A DNA stretch of 27,178 bases from Zopfochytrium polystomum (GCA_025765615.1 JAIVFJ010000532.1:1-27178); one strand, 5' to 3'; shown: positions 9,699 to 21,090, counted from the first letter of the stretch. Numbers and translations are program-made. Notes: generated by a model from the letters alone, not told the origin.

Positions 9699-12600
9699 AT
9701 GGCCACTAGGCAATCGAGCACCTCCAAAAACAACGGCGGCGGCGGCGGTGGTAGCATTTCAAATACAAACACCGCCTACTACAACTACAGGAACAGCAGC
9801 GGCGTCCCCGTTACCGACGCAGACGACAGCATCAGCACACTAGACAGCGGGCGACCGTCCACTGCCGGCGCCTCACCCACGCCGCTCGCAGCCAAGCTTC
9901 ATCGCAACACCAGCAGCGCCAGCGACCTCTCCAGCAGATATCGGCAAAGTCAACAGCAGCAGCAGCAGCATTACCGGCCTCATGCGAACATGGGTGAGTC
10001 ACTCCCTCCTCTCCCTTTCTGCTCTTATCCTTTGTGTCCACTCCGCCTTTGGGAATGCGTGACGTACGATTTATGATAAGTTCATGGTCGTGTGTTGGAT
10101 GGATTATTCCCGCACTGGTGCCCCATTTCGTCTTCCGCGGCACCAACAATGGCAGCAAAAGCCGCCAGTACCCGCGTCGACCCCTTTTCCCAACAGCCGC
10201 CTTCCACTTCAAACTTCCAACCCACCATAATCATTCTTTTACCTTTGCGCGAGCAGGCTACACCGATCGGTCCCATTCGCCGCAGCTTCCAGCCGAAGAG
10301 CGAGACATTGTTGCGGCGTCTCCGTACCAATCTCCATCCTTTATCATCAACACAACGACTACGACACAGCACCATCTTCCGCAGCCCCCACCTTCAATGT
10401 CGCTTAACCAGCAGCCGAGGATACCGCCCAACATGCTTCCCGGCTATCCGCCGGGCGACAAGCGAAGCCCCCCGCAGCTCTCCAGCCCACTCTACCCCCC
10501 GTCCTCTCCTCAGTCTCCAGCAAATGGTTTGGCACGAAAACGAACCCTTGTCAGACCTGATCGCCGTCGCAGCAGCTTCGACCCCCGCGCTGGTCGCGGC
10601 GACAGCAGTGCGCCAAGGCGGGATCTCTTCAACTCCTTGGGCCGAGAGCAAGCAAAGAAGAAGATTGTGGACGATGGACCAGAGGTCACTACTTGGGTGG
10701 TCATCTCCCGAGCGTTGACGGTGTGCATTCCGTGGCGCAAGAGCAAAGACCCGTACATTCAACAGGCTTTCCGGGAAAAGCTGGCGCTCTGCATGCTCAT
10801 CTTTTTGTTGATGCTGGTCGTCGGCTTCATCACCTTTGGGTTTCAAAGCGCCGTGTGTATTCAGGTCCCGTCGGTGCCGTACGCTCAGCTCAGCAGCTAC
10901 GATGGGTACGTCGCCATCCATGGCGGCGCGTGGGGGCTGTCTTCGCAGAAACAGCACTCTGACACATACGGCCAATCCGTTGCCTCAATCGTCTTGTCGA
11001 CTGCGAAGACAGATCTCTCTGCAATGTTTCCCCCATCTCCAAACTCGACCACCTCTGCTTGCCGACTACTTGCGTCACCACCAAAGTTTGCCTGTGTCGC
11101 GTACAACGCCGCTGGAACCCAGGTGTGGCCGAACCAGAACGTCATCAGTGCCATGAAGGGAGACCCATTGGGCTCGAATGCGGGATGCCACTGGGTGAAC
11201 AACGCCGACCTCAACCTGTACGCTTCCTACAGAGGTGTCATCGTTGCTGATTGGGACATTGTGAGGCAGTCCTCCAACAACATGCTGGTTTATAACAATC
11301 AAGTGCTCGACCTTACCCGCCTTACGTCGTCTCCTTCAACGCTCGCTCAATTCAGTAAGCTTGGCACTGGTCTTTTGCTCGGAAACCCGATATCTTCTGA
11401 CTAGTCTTGTTCGGCATTACCAGACTCGACTTTTATTGCTCTGCTGCAAAAGAACTTGCATCAGGACATCACTCGCGTTGTCGCGAACCTTGGGTACCAG
11501 AACGAAGCGGACTGCTTGGCGGAGCATCTCAAGGTTGCCGTAATCGATGCCACCACCCCCGGCTGCCTATTTTCGCAAATCCTTGTCTACATCTCGTTCA
11601 TTGTTATTCTGCTTGTGATTGCTGCGCGATTCGTTCTCGCGCTCTACTTTACTTATTTTATCGGATGGCGGCTTGGCGACAGTAAAGCGCACAAGCGATC
11701 TCTGGAAGACTTGAAACGTCGACGGGAAGAGTTTGGCAGGGCAGGAGAGGCGCGGCCTGAGGGATTGGTAACAGGACCAGCGGTTCTCGGCCGGAAGTCG
11801 ACGCGCTCCACTCAAGCCTCCGAAACGGACACAGGTTCTGTCAGCCGAAAGTTGATGTTTGGGTCCAACTCGTCCACCACAAGTGATTCACGAGAAGCTG
11901 CCAAGCGTCGGGAGCGGGAGCGAGATCTTGCCGAGCCGTCTCGCCGCTGGTCTGCGAATTTCGGCTTCATGGACATGGAAGCTGGCGGTTTCCACGAAGC
12001 ACAAAATCTTATTGACGATCCGTCCCTGATGCACTGTCTGGTCATGGTGCCATGCTACTCGGAAGGCTATTCATCGCTCAAGGCCACCCTGAGCTCTGTG
12101 GCCCACTCGTACTACCCCAGTACGCACAAGGTACTCTTCGTCATCGCCGACGGTATCGTAAAGGGAAAGGAGAACGACAAAAGCACGCCTGACATCCTCA
12201 TTGACATGATCGAGGTCGACCCCCCGCTTCCGCAACGAGGACCCCAAATGGGGGAACGAGCCGCCCGCGTACAGCTATGTGGCGATCGCCGATGGCGTGA
12301 ACAGGAAAAACTATGCCAAAGTTTACGCGGGATGGTACAAGTACGATCTCAATGAAGCACCCAATGTCGGGGATAAGCGGAAGATTCGGCGCGAACAAAG
12401 GCGGCAGGCAGCAGCGGCTGCAGCAGGACCGTCAGCGGACGACTCTGCCACGGACGACAGCCCCGCCGTGATGCGAACCCTGCGGCAACGAAAGGAAGGT
12501 CGTGTCCCGATGCTTCTCATTGTAAAGTGCGGCAACGAAGAAGAAAAGGGATCTGCAAAGCCCGGCAACCGTGGGAAACGGGACTCGCAGCTCGTTCTCA

Positions 12601-14646
12601 TGAACTTCTTAAGCAAAGTCATATTTGATGACCGGATGACGGAGCTCGAGTTTGACATCTTTTTCAAGTTGTTCACGATCACTGGTGTGAATCCAGACCA
12701 GTACGAGTGTGTGCTCATGGTTGATGCAGACACCCGCATCTACCCGGACTCTCTGACACACATGGTTGCTTGCATGTTGCGAGACGATCGGATCATGGGG
12801 CTTTGCGGTGAGACCAAGATTTCGAACAAATGGGACTCTTGGGTTACCATGATTCAGGTACGGCGATTTGATGAGATTGCGTTGTTGGCGTTCTGCACCC
12901 TTGTTTTTTGTCCTTGGATGTCGAGAACAGCGGAATCTCATATTCACCATCGCTTGCCCCATCTCAAATTAGGTCTTCGAGTACTTCATCTCTCACCACT
13001 TATCCAAGGCATTCGAATCGGTGTTTGGCGGTGTTACGTGTCTTCCTGGTTGCTTTTGCATGTACCGCATCAAAACAGCCAAAGGCCCCAATGGCTACTG
13101 GGTCCCCATTCTTGCCAACCCGGACATTGTCGAGGAATACTCTGAGAACATCGTTGACACGCTTCACAAAAAAAACCTGCTCCTGCTCGGCGAAGATCGA
13201 TTCCTAACCACAATGATGCTCAGGGCGTTCCCCAAGCGGCGAATGGTGTTTTGCCCACCTGCTATCTGCAAAACCGTTGTTCCCGACACGTTTCAAGTTC
13301 TGTTGTCACAACGGCGCAGGTGGATTAACTCGACTATTCACAACCTGATGGAGCTGATCCTCGTGCGGGACTTGTGCGGGACATTTTGCATTTCAATGCA
13401 GGTGGGGACTTCACCACCGTGCCTTTTTTTTTATTACCCGTCTGATTCTTGCTGCTAAAACTCCTTGATTTTAGTTTGTTATTGGAATGGAGCTGATCGG
13501 AACCCTCGTGCTACCGGCCGCTATCACGTTCACCTACACGTTGATCTTTATGTACATCTTCCGTATCGGCGACACCCTTTTGCCGCTGATTCTTCTCGCG
13601 GTCATTCTCGGCTTACCGGCTGTGCTTATTGTCGTCACCGCCAACCGTATTATTTACGTATTTTGGATGCTGATCTACCTGATATCTCTACCCGTCTGGA
13701 ACTTTATTCTTCCGCTGTACGCTTTTTTGGCATTTCGACGATTTTTCGTGGGGCGCCACCCGTCGTGTTGCTGGCGAACAGATTGGTCACGACCACTCGG
13801 CAAAAGAAGGAGAGTTTGACGGCACCGGGATCAACATGAAAAGGTGGCGTGAGTGGGTGCAAGTGCGGAAGCGTGAGCACGAAGCGCAGTACGGGGGCAC
13901 CATAACCAGCACCAACGGCACCACAACAAACGCTCGAGCGCCCGCGCCGTTTGCGAACGCTTCCATTCCGCAACCGCGGAGCGTGGCAGCCAATTTGGTT
14001 CGGTTTGCAAACAGCAATCCTGCTTTTGGCAGCCTCACCTCGCAGTACTCGGCCAACTCGACGCTTTCGGGTTCGACAGCTGCGGCGACGTCGCCTCCCC
14101 TCGCTGGTTTATCGTCCCCGCCGATTCATTCCGGCCCACCATACGGCGTTCCTCTGGCGCAGCCGCCGCAGTCGTCGTCATCTCAGCAGCAGCCTATCCC
14201 CTCGTTTCCGCGGCCCCCACCTTCCATGATTCCCGGCTACCCGCCGCAAATGCACATTCCGGGAATGCCGCCAGCGTTCCCCGGCGGCCCACCGGTCCTC
14301 GGCGCGTTCCCGCCTCCGCAGCACCTCCCGCCCGGTGCCGTGGGGGCCGTGCCGCCGCCACCGCCGGCACAGGCACAACACGGTGGGTCTTCCCGCCCAA
14401 CCACCCCCCCTCGGGACAGCGACGGCGATTCCTTCGCACCTCGGCGGCGGGGGCAGCGGGAGCAGACCGGCGTCCCCCGTCGGCTCTGTCCGCCGCACCG
14501 CGACCCCGCTCGGCAGTGCGACGACGGCGGTGGTGCCCTCCCCAGTGTCGCCGCCGACGGCGTCGTCGGCGTTCGCAGCAGACCCCTCCACCCAGCAGCA
14601 GCAGCAGCCCCCGTCTTCGGACATCCCGATGTATCGGCTGGCTTGA
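9699..14646 (+). CDS. Chitin synthase, class IV (division 2)
   Basis: Membrane glycosyltransferase that polymerises N-acetylglucosamine from UDP-GlcNAc into wall or septal chitin. Introns: 9994-10256, 11355-11423, 12858-12972 and 13402-13474. All have GT-AG ends and phases agree. About 1,474 residues once three single-base surpluses are discounted: C6 near 12220-12225, T6 near 13722-13728 and C7 near 14404-14411. Order: Ser/Gln/Pro-rich N-terminus; a juxtamembrane region then TM1 (about 273-293); a lumenal domain in the position of the class IV cytochrome-b5-like module; TM2 (about 510-541, then GWRLG); [14 protein letters not shown] (about 899), GEDRFLT (about 1015), QRRRW (about 1055); a C-terminal TM cluster (about 1090-1170); [10 protein letters not shown]; then a Pro-rich tail ending DIPMYRLA. 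Catalytic motifs are all present. Lack of a myosin motor and the TM layout favour class IV (yeast CHS3 type) over class V. Confidence 0.93.
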
Positions 14647-14719
14647 TTTGCAGCAAGAGCAGAGCAGAACAGCGCCCCGCCGAACCACCAACCAACCTGT
14701 TGGCCTTTCCGTTTCATTT

Positions 14720-14751
<32 letters not shown>

Positions 14752-15719
14752 TTTCCTTTCTTTTTTTCTTTCTCTGTTGTTTTCTTCTCCTGGGGCCGAG
14801 TTCTGGTTAGCGGCCATGAAATTTTTTTTTTTTTGGTTTTTTTTCCCCCGCTTCTCCACTCGCCCCCTTATTAGAGCCTGATCGAGCACGAAAACAAAAG
14901 AAAAAGCACACAGTCCTCCTTTCCCCTTTTTTTTTTTGTAGCTGGCCCTTTTTCTTTTTTTATTTCCCGGTTTCTTTTTCTTTTTCTTCTCCTTTTCCCT
15001 TTCAGCCGTAGGCCCTCCCCCAATTCCCCTACTTCGCTTATTAACCCTTCCCCTCCTCACCCATTCACTTGCTCGTTCCTCCTTTTTTTTTTGGTTTATA
15101 TATCTCGCCCATATCCATCCAGCGTCTGCAGCCCCTTCCATCCTCCCTCCCACTCCCTAAAAGGCGAGATGGGAGGAATAAACCGTGGGTGAGGAGCCCG
15201 CAGCTCAAGCGAAATGTCGGTTTTTTGCAAATAAATTAGGATCTTCACCACAGCCAGACGAGGGAGGCCCTTTCGTTTTGGACAGTGCCTGGCCGTTCAT
15301 GCAGCAGTGTTACTGTAATTGTGCAAGCGTGAATGCATCGGTGTGGTTTGGTTCAGGGAAAGGAATCAGCTCAAAACGACTTGCGGAAAATTCTCCGTGT
15401 TTCTCAGTTTTTGTTGTTGTCGGCACGGGAAGGGCGGACCCCATCCCGTCCCTGGGGAAGGGCGGCGACCTTTGTGCATGCGACGACGACACAACGAAGC
15501 TTGCAAAAACATTCGTCGGAAATCGCATGTACTAATACCCACGCCCCCGAGAGGGCGGACTTAAAAAATCAAACAAAATCTCTCTTTCGATCGTCACCCC
15601 ACCTCCCGCTTTTTTGCCTCGAAGTACGTGTACCTCTCACACACCCCTGATCACGCCCCGCCCATTAATCCAGGCTGATCGTCTCTGTGCCCGCATCAAT
15701 TTTTTAGCAGCGTGATCTC
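14647..15719. other. Spacer between chitin synthase and the leucyl-tRNA synthetase remnant
   Basis: T-rich downstream region with poly-T tracts at about 14718-14741 and 14821-14834. A TATATA lies at 15097-15104, then there is mixed sequence to 15719. An open frame of 116 codons at 15185-15535 has no recognisable motif and no homologous-looking features, so I do not call it. The TATATA might have served the gene starting near 15720, but nothing confirms this. Confidence 0.5.
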
Positions 15720-18258
15720 TGCTGCTGCAGGCGCGCCAACAATGTGACCCCCTCGCTGCTGCTGCCGCCAAGGGGGGAAACACCAAAGTCGGTAAGTATG
15801 AAGATGTATGAAACCTGATTTTCTTTCTTTCCTTTTTTTTTTCTTCTGTTTCATGCTTTACGGCAAGCTGACTCCTTCCACCCAAAAATAAACGAGGCAA
15901 GTTTGCAAAGCTGCACGCGTTAGAAGACTTCTTGCGCACCGCGCAGTCGCGATGGGAAGCCGAAAAAGTGTTCGAAACCAACGCACCCGCCGCCACCCGC
16001 CGCCGCCGCCGGAACAGTCCCTCCCAAAAAGTCAAGTTTGGCGCGCGCTACGCAATCTACTCTGCCCTCGACGGCCAGGCCTGCCAGGACCACGACCGCG
16101 CCGCCAGCACGAGCGGGAAACGATTAAGGACGTGCCCGTCGGACTGCGTTTGACGAGCCAAGGCGGGTTGGCGGCGTTGAAGGGCAAGAAACTGTTCATG
16201 GTCGCGGCGACTTTGAGACCCGAGACGATGTACGGGCAGACGCATTGTTTTGTGGGCGTCGACATCGACTATGGCGTTTACGAGGCTCGGGAAAACGAGA
16301 CGTGGATCTGCAATCTGCACTCCTCGCGTGGCCAAGAATATGGCCATTCAAGGTCTCTTCCCTGTGAATGGCGAAATCGTCAATTGGCCGCGCTGAAGGG
16401 GCTGGATCTCATCGGTGTTCCGGTCAAAGCCCCTCTTACCCCCAGTTCTCAAAAGTGCACTCCCTTCCAATGGATGGTATTTTCTCGACAAAGGTAGATG
16501 ACTGGCCAAAACTCTTTCCAATTCTTCATTTTCTAAACGCTCCACTCTCGCATTAGCGAACCGGTGTCGTTACATCCGTTCCGTCTGACTCTCCAGACGA
16601 CTATATCACCATGCAAGACCTGGTGAAAAAGGCAGCCTTTTACAACTTTCAGCCAAAGTGGGTAGAGCCTTTCTTGCCCCGGAAGCCCATCATCCAAACT
16701 CCCAATCTGGGGAACCTTGCAGCGGTAACTGCCGTCCAGCAACTGAACATTAAAAGTCAACGAGACAAGAAAGAACTTGCCACGGCCAAGGAGAGCGTTT
16801 ACAAAGAGGGCTTCCACAACGGCATTATGCTTGTGGGCACCTGCCTGGGAAAGTAAGTGCCGTAATCGTTCAACTTCCACATCTTCCCCACATCCTCCCT
16901 ACCCCCGCTTGCCACATGATGAGATAAACCTTGTAAAAACTTTCGTTCTCCTTACATTGTACCATGGTGACGATCAAAACTCTGATGGCCACCCTTCCAA
17001 CCCTAATTCTCCCGAATGTGTATTACGCTTTGTAACTGACCCACTGCGACCCCTACAGACCAGTGCAGGAAGCAAAGCCCCTAATCAAGGAATTGCTCAT
17101 CAAGGCAACATTTTACTGCGAGCCCGAAGACCTCGTCGTCAGTCGCAGCGGCGATGAATGTATAGTGGCTCTGGCCGAGCAGTGGTACTTGGAAAAGGCG
17201 AGGAATCATGGCGGAAGCTGACGAAGAGTGAGTTTTGTCTTTTTCAGAACCAACGTTTGTTGAAAGGTAGTAATGTAGAGCATTGTTCAAGATGGAGACG
17301 TACGGCAAAGAAACCCCGGACTGCTCCCGACGCTTTGGTCTGGGAAGTCGTCTCCCTTGGGACCCAAAATACTTGATTGAATCGCTGAGCGATTCAACCA
17401 TCCACGCGATCTTGTACAGGAAGTTTGCGTCTTCGAGACATTCGCCGCCGTCCGCCAGAGCAAAGCGCGTCGCGTCGGCGCCGTAGCGCTGGACGGCGTC
17501 CGTCAGGGACATGAAGTTGCCGGTGTTTTTCGACATTTTTTGTTGCTGTTGAGCATCAGGTGCCCGTTGGCTCGCATCGATCTTGGCCACTTGTCTTTGG
17601 GCAAGACGGCAGTGTGGTTGAAGAGACAGAACGTCAGGTGATTGGTGATTTGGTCCTTGCGGGAGCAGCGCAAGTCGATCGGGTAGGAAAACTCGAACTC
17701 GTGCCGCATACGTTCGAGATCGGATCTTGGAATGCGAGAGTTTTGGGGCAAGGCGCTTTCCAGGAGAATATAATCCCACACATCATCAGTCATGTCGGCG
17801 GCAGAAATATTCAGGATGCCAGGCATGGCATATTACACCGTTGCCCACTTTTTACATAGTAAGGATGCGGTTTTTGCCATTGTTTGTTTTTTCTAACGTG
17901 TTTGAAATTTTACAAAAGGTAACCTGGACCACTCCTCTAACGACGCCATCCCGAAGCTTTACACCGACACGGAGCTTCGCGAGAAACTGGTCGCCGAGGC
18001 GGACGCGGGCATGCTGCGGAGCGGACCGTTCACCTGGAACGACCGGGTGTTCCTGGCCGAGATGACGCGCATCGCGGAGTCGGCCGATAAGGCGTACGCG
18101 GCCATGCTCTTCCGGGTGGCGCTGAAATGTTTCCTTTTACGACCTGCAAAACGCAAAGGGAGAGTGTCGAAAGGCGACGGACTCCTCCGAGCGGCGGTGG
18201 CTGGCGAACGGTGCGACGGGCTCCACAAAGACCTCGTGCTCAATTACTTCGAGCTGTA
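15720..18258 (+). pseudogene. Cytosolic leucyl-tRNA synthetase, deleted, frameshifted and scrambled
   Basis: Remnant of eukaryotic LeuRS, which charges tRNA-Leu. Recognisable pieces in order: RWEAEKVFETNAP; VKFGARYAIYSALDGQACQDHDR; LKGKKLF then AATLRPETMYGQT and TGVVTSVPSDSPDDY of the editing domain; [28 protein letters not shown]...IESLSDSTI. An inverted core block (17404-17820) follows, then MAYYTVAHFLH and AIPKLYTDTELREKL...GPFTWNDRVF, ending HKDLVLNYFEL*. Introns with good signals remain at 15792-15896, 16494-16556, 16853-17058 and 17859-17918. Missing against the family: the roughly 190-residue HIGH region, about 17 residues including WLxxWAC, and the C-terminal domain. Frame breaks cluster near 16320, 16385, 16445 and 17190, and are not all in homopolymers. 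KMSKS is KMSKN and KGTGVV is KRTGVV. I call it a pseudogene; misassembly of a real gene is the alternative. Confidence 0.8.
17404..17820 (-). other. Inverted block of the leucyl-tRNA synthetase catalytic core
   Basis: Read on the minus strand this block gives GILNISAADMTDDVWDYIL, then RRD-type core sequence RMRHEFEFSYPIDLR and [43 protein letters not shown] and LEDANF follow. In normal LeuRS all of this lies after the MAYYTVAH segment and before the AIPKLYT segment. Here the MAYYTVAH piece (17825-17857, + strand) lies to the right of the inverted block. If the gene is blocks A-B-C-D, the observed order is A, C inverted, B, D. One A-run (near 17531-17536) has a length that breaks the frame before the KMSKN signature. 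Confidence 0.85.
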
Positions 18259-18796
18259 AACCGTTTTGATGTCCCCGATCACCTCTCACTGGAGCGAGCA
18301 TTTGTGGATAACAGTCGCAGTTCCCCCCTATCCCAGTTTATGCTTTTTTTCAACGCCACGATTGGTCAAACACATTCCCCCCCTTCTCCCCCGCTCTTTT
18401 TCTTTGGTCTCTCTTTGTTTTCCTTTCACTTTTCCTTGCTTGCTTATTCTGGCCGTGGTGCCCAAAGTTGTTTTTCATCAGCGTGTCCCGCTTTGCTTCC
18501 AACCAACACTCTAGCCCTTTGTCCGGCCTAACCCCCCAATGTGAACGAAAGCCCTCTCCGTTTGGAAGAGAGGGGGGTTGGAAAAGCGTGCGAAGATTTG
18601 TGATATTCCAGTTGCCAGATGATTTTTGTAGGATTTCTTTGCAAGTCACGAATTGATCTGGTGTGCGGGTTGTGTGCATGCAAGGCGAGGAGGGCATGGT
18701 GCAGGACCACCCCAATCTTTTGTTTGTGAGCCAAGTTATATATACGTATAATTCGTTTGTTCCGGGGTAGTAGACCCCAACCCTACTGACTTTCTT
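18259..18796. other. Convergent 3' spacer
   Basis: Lies between the ends of the LeuRS remnant and the farnesyl diphosphate synthase gene. It is T/C-rich (18350-18440), with a TATATATACGTATA stretch near 18737-18750 that belongs to no gene start I can see. No gene is supported. Confidence 0.55.
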
Positions 18797-20785
18797 TCAC
18801 TTTGTGCGCTGGGTGTTGGGAGAGTTGCGTGGTAGCATTTGGGGGGAAGGAAAGGTACAAAGGTGAGTTGGGTTTTCATCGAGCGAAACACACACACACA
18901 CACACACACACAAACAAAAAGCAACAGCCAACCTACCTTGTATATCCTGTTCATAAACGTGACAAACATCTCCCTCGGCAGCACCCTCTCGTCAATCTCC
19001 TCAATCAGCCTGCCAATCCGCTCGTAGCTCTCCTCCTCGTACCGCCTGTACTCCTCCTCGACGCCAACCTCCTCAAACACCCTCTTCACGACCGCGACGC
19101 TCTCCTTGTCGTGGCGCCCGTACGCGCGGGCGAGGGCAGCGCGCTGCGCGTCCGAGCACCGCCCGAGCGCGCGCGTGACGACCCACGAGCACTTGCCGTC
19201 CTCAATGTCCGTGCCGACCTTGCCAATCTGCTCCGGCGTGCCGTAGCAGTCGAGAAAGTCGTCCTGCGCCTGGAAGTACTCGCCCAGCGGCACCAGCACC
19301 GCGCGCGCCGCGGAGAAGGCGGACGGCGCGGTGACCCCCGCGAGAACCATGGCCAGCGCGACGGGGAGGTAGAACGAGTAGTAGGCGGTCTTGTATTCGA
19401 CAATGTAGGCGTGCCGCGCGGTGCTGAATTTGGCAAAGTCGAAGTCGGCGGCGGCGGCGGCGGCGGGGGCGGAGGAAGTGGACGCCGGCGGCGTTGGGGG
19501 CGGCGGCGCGGCCGTGATCAGGTCCATCAGCTGGCCCAGTTCGGTTTGGAAGGTGACTTCGTGGAAGAGGTCGACCAGCGCGAGGTAGACGTCGGGCGAG
19601 TTGGCGTCGCGGAAGTGCGTGCGCAGCAGCCGGTAGATGATGGACTCGACAATGAAGCTGTCGTTGATGGCGACCATGCCGACGCCGTCCGCGCGGTACC
19701 AGCACGGCGCGCCGCGGCGGGTGATGGACGCGTCCATGATGTCGTCGGCGATCAGGAAGAAGCCTTGGAGCTGTGGTGTGCGGCTGGAGTGTGAGTACAG
19801 ACAAACAGACAGGCTACGCGCATGTCTCTCCTACCAGCTCGACGCACCAGCCGAGGATCTCAGCCTGGACCAGCTCCTTCTCGGTCAGGTGACGCTTCTT
19901 GAGGCTCTGGAGGGACGAGACGACCGAGAGGCCGCGGTTCATCTTGCCGCCTGGGATGGTGTAGTACAGCATCTGTTGTGTGGTGGGACATTCATCACCA
20001 AGGCCATCATGGGGTTGAAGGCGAATTCGAATCGATTGGGGCGAGTGTCAGTCAGTGCACACACAAACACGTTAAGCGAGGACGAGTAGAGGTTGTGTGG
20101 GTGGGTTGGTTGGGGGTGGGTCGATCAAGAGAGAGAATGAGCGAGAGAGAGAGCGAGTTGCCAGTTTGTCAGATTGTGGTGCAAATCACACCACCCCAAA
20201 TAAAGAGAAAAAGTAGATAGATAAACACCACCAAGTGACAAGGCGACAGATAGCCCGCAGACAGACAGACAGGACGACAGGACGACAGACAGACAGACAG
20301 ACACCCAGACAGTCAGACAGACAGACAGACAAGCGGCCGGCAGCAAGGCTTGCCCTCTGCACAGCCCACATCGTTCAAGAAGGCGTGGCATGACCACAAA
20401 CACACACACTCAACCACCCACCCTCTCTCGTTACCCCCTCCAACCCAATCCATTCGTTCGTTGTGCATACCTTGCGAATCCACTCGACGCCGTCGGGCGG
20501 CAGCCGGAACGTGGCCACGTCGGCCATGACCTCGTCCGCGATGCGGTCGAACGTCGCCTCAAAGTGGGCGCGCTCCTTGTACGCCGGGTCCGCCGTGCCG
20601 AGGCCGCCGCCGCCGGTGGTGGTGGTGGTTGTCGTCGTGGTCGCGGCCCGCTTGTTGCTGCCGTTGTCGTTGCTGCTGGTGTCGTCGGCGCCCGCCATGC
20701 TGGACGCCGCGCGCTTCTGCGGAGCCGACGGCGAAGGCGACGAGATGGATGCGGCGGAGGTGATGGGGCCGGGCGTCGGGGACAT
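18797..20785 (-). CDS. Farnesyl diphosphate synthase
   Basis: Cytosolic prenyltransferase (ERG20 type) that condenses isopentenyl with dimethylallyl and geranyl diphosphate to make farnesyl diphosphate for sterols, dolichol and prenylation. Exons: 20785-20471, 19972-19835, 19770-18937 and 18808-18797. The joined frame is intact at about 432 residues. Motifs: GGKMNRGLSVV, first Asp-rich motif DDIMD (about 160-164) with SITRRG, FQTELGQLMD, YKTAYYSFYLPVA, second motif DDFLD (about 321-325), GTDIEDGKCSW, and C-terminus IYKRTK. Two Phe at positions -4 and -5 before DDIMD (about 155-156) match the residues that limit chain length to C15 in eukaryotic FPP synthases, so GGPP synthase is unlikely. Extras over the usual ~350 residues are a Ser/Thr-rich N-terminal extension of about 60 and a Pro/Ala insertion of about 25 after DLIT. 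A start farther in (Met30 or so) is possible. Confidence 0.94.
20258..20331. repeat. (CAGA)n-type tetranucleotide repeat in intron 1 of the farnesyl diphosphate synthase
   Basis: Runs of ACAG/CAGA units with small interruptions, inside the 498-bp intron 19973-20470. On the gene's strand the tract is CTGT-rich and sits about 290 bp before the 3' splice site. Confidence 0.85.
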
Positions 20786-20826
20786 TATGGTTATGGTTAG
20801 TTGTTTTTTGCCAAGAGAGTGTGTGT

Positions 20827-20879
<53 letters not shown>

Positions 20880-21050
20880 AAAGCGAGTGGGGGAGTGTCG
20901 GGTGTCGTGTATGCGGTGAAGTATTAAGTTTGGTGGTCGGAAAGGGCGGGGTTTTATTTGTTTTGCGAGGCCTTTGCTTTTGTCGCTTTTGTTTTTTTGA
21001 GCGATAAGAGAAGAGACTCTTGTTTTTGTGGGATGGGCTGATGATTGATG

Positions 21051-21090
<40 letters not shown>

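Noticed and set aside
14194..15153. Minus-strand open frame of 319 codons
   Set aside because: It is the antisense of the chitin synthase Pro-rich tail plus poly-A tracts giving Lys runs.
15185..15535. Open frame of 116 codons on the + strand between chitin synthase and the LeuRS remnant
   Set aside because: No motif, no splice-linked partner and ordinary composition; a frame of this length is expected by chance in GC-rich DNA.
18802..19794. Plus-strand open frame of 330 codons
   Set aside because: It is the antisense of the farnesyl diphosphate synthase third exon; rich in Arg/Gly/Val from GC-rich shadow codons.
20258..20331. CRISPR-like regular repeats
   Set aside because: Continuous tetranucleotide microsatellite with no spacers; the genome is eukaryotic.
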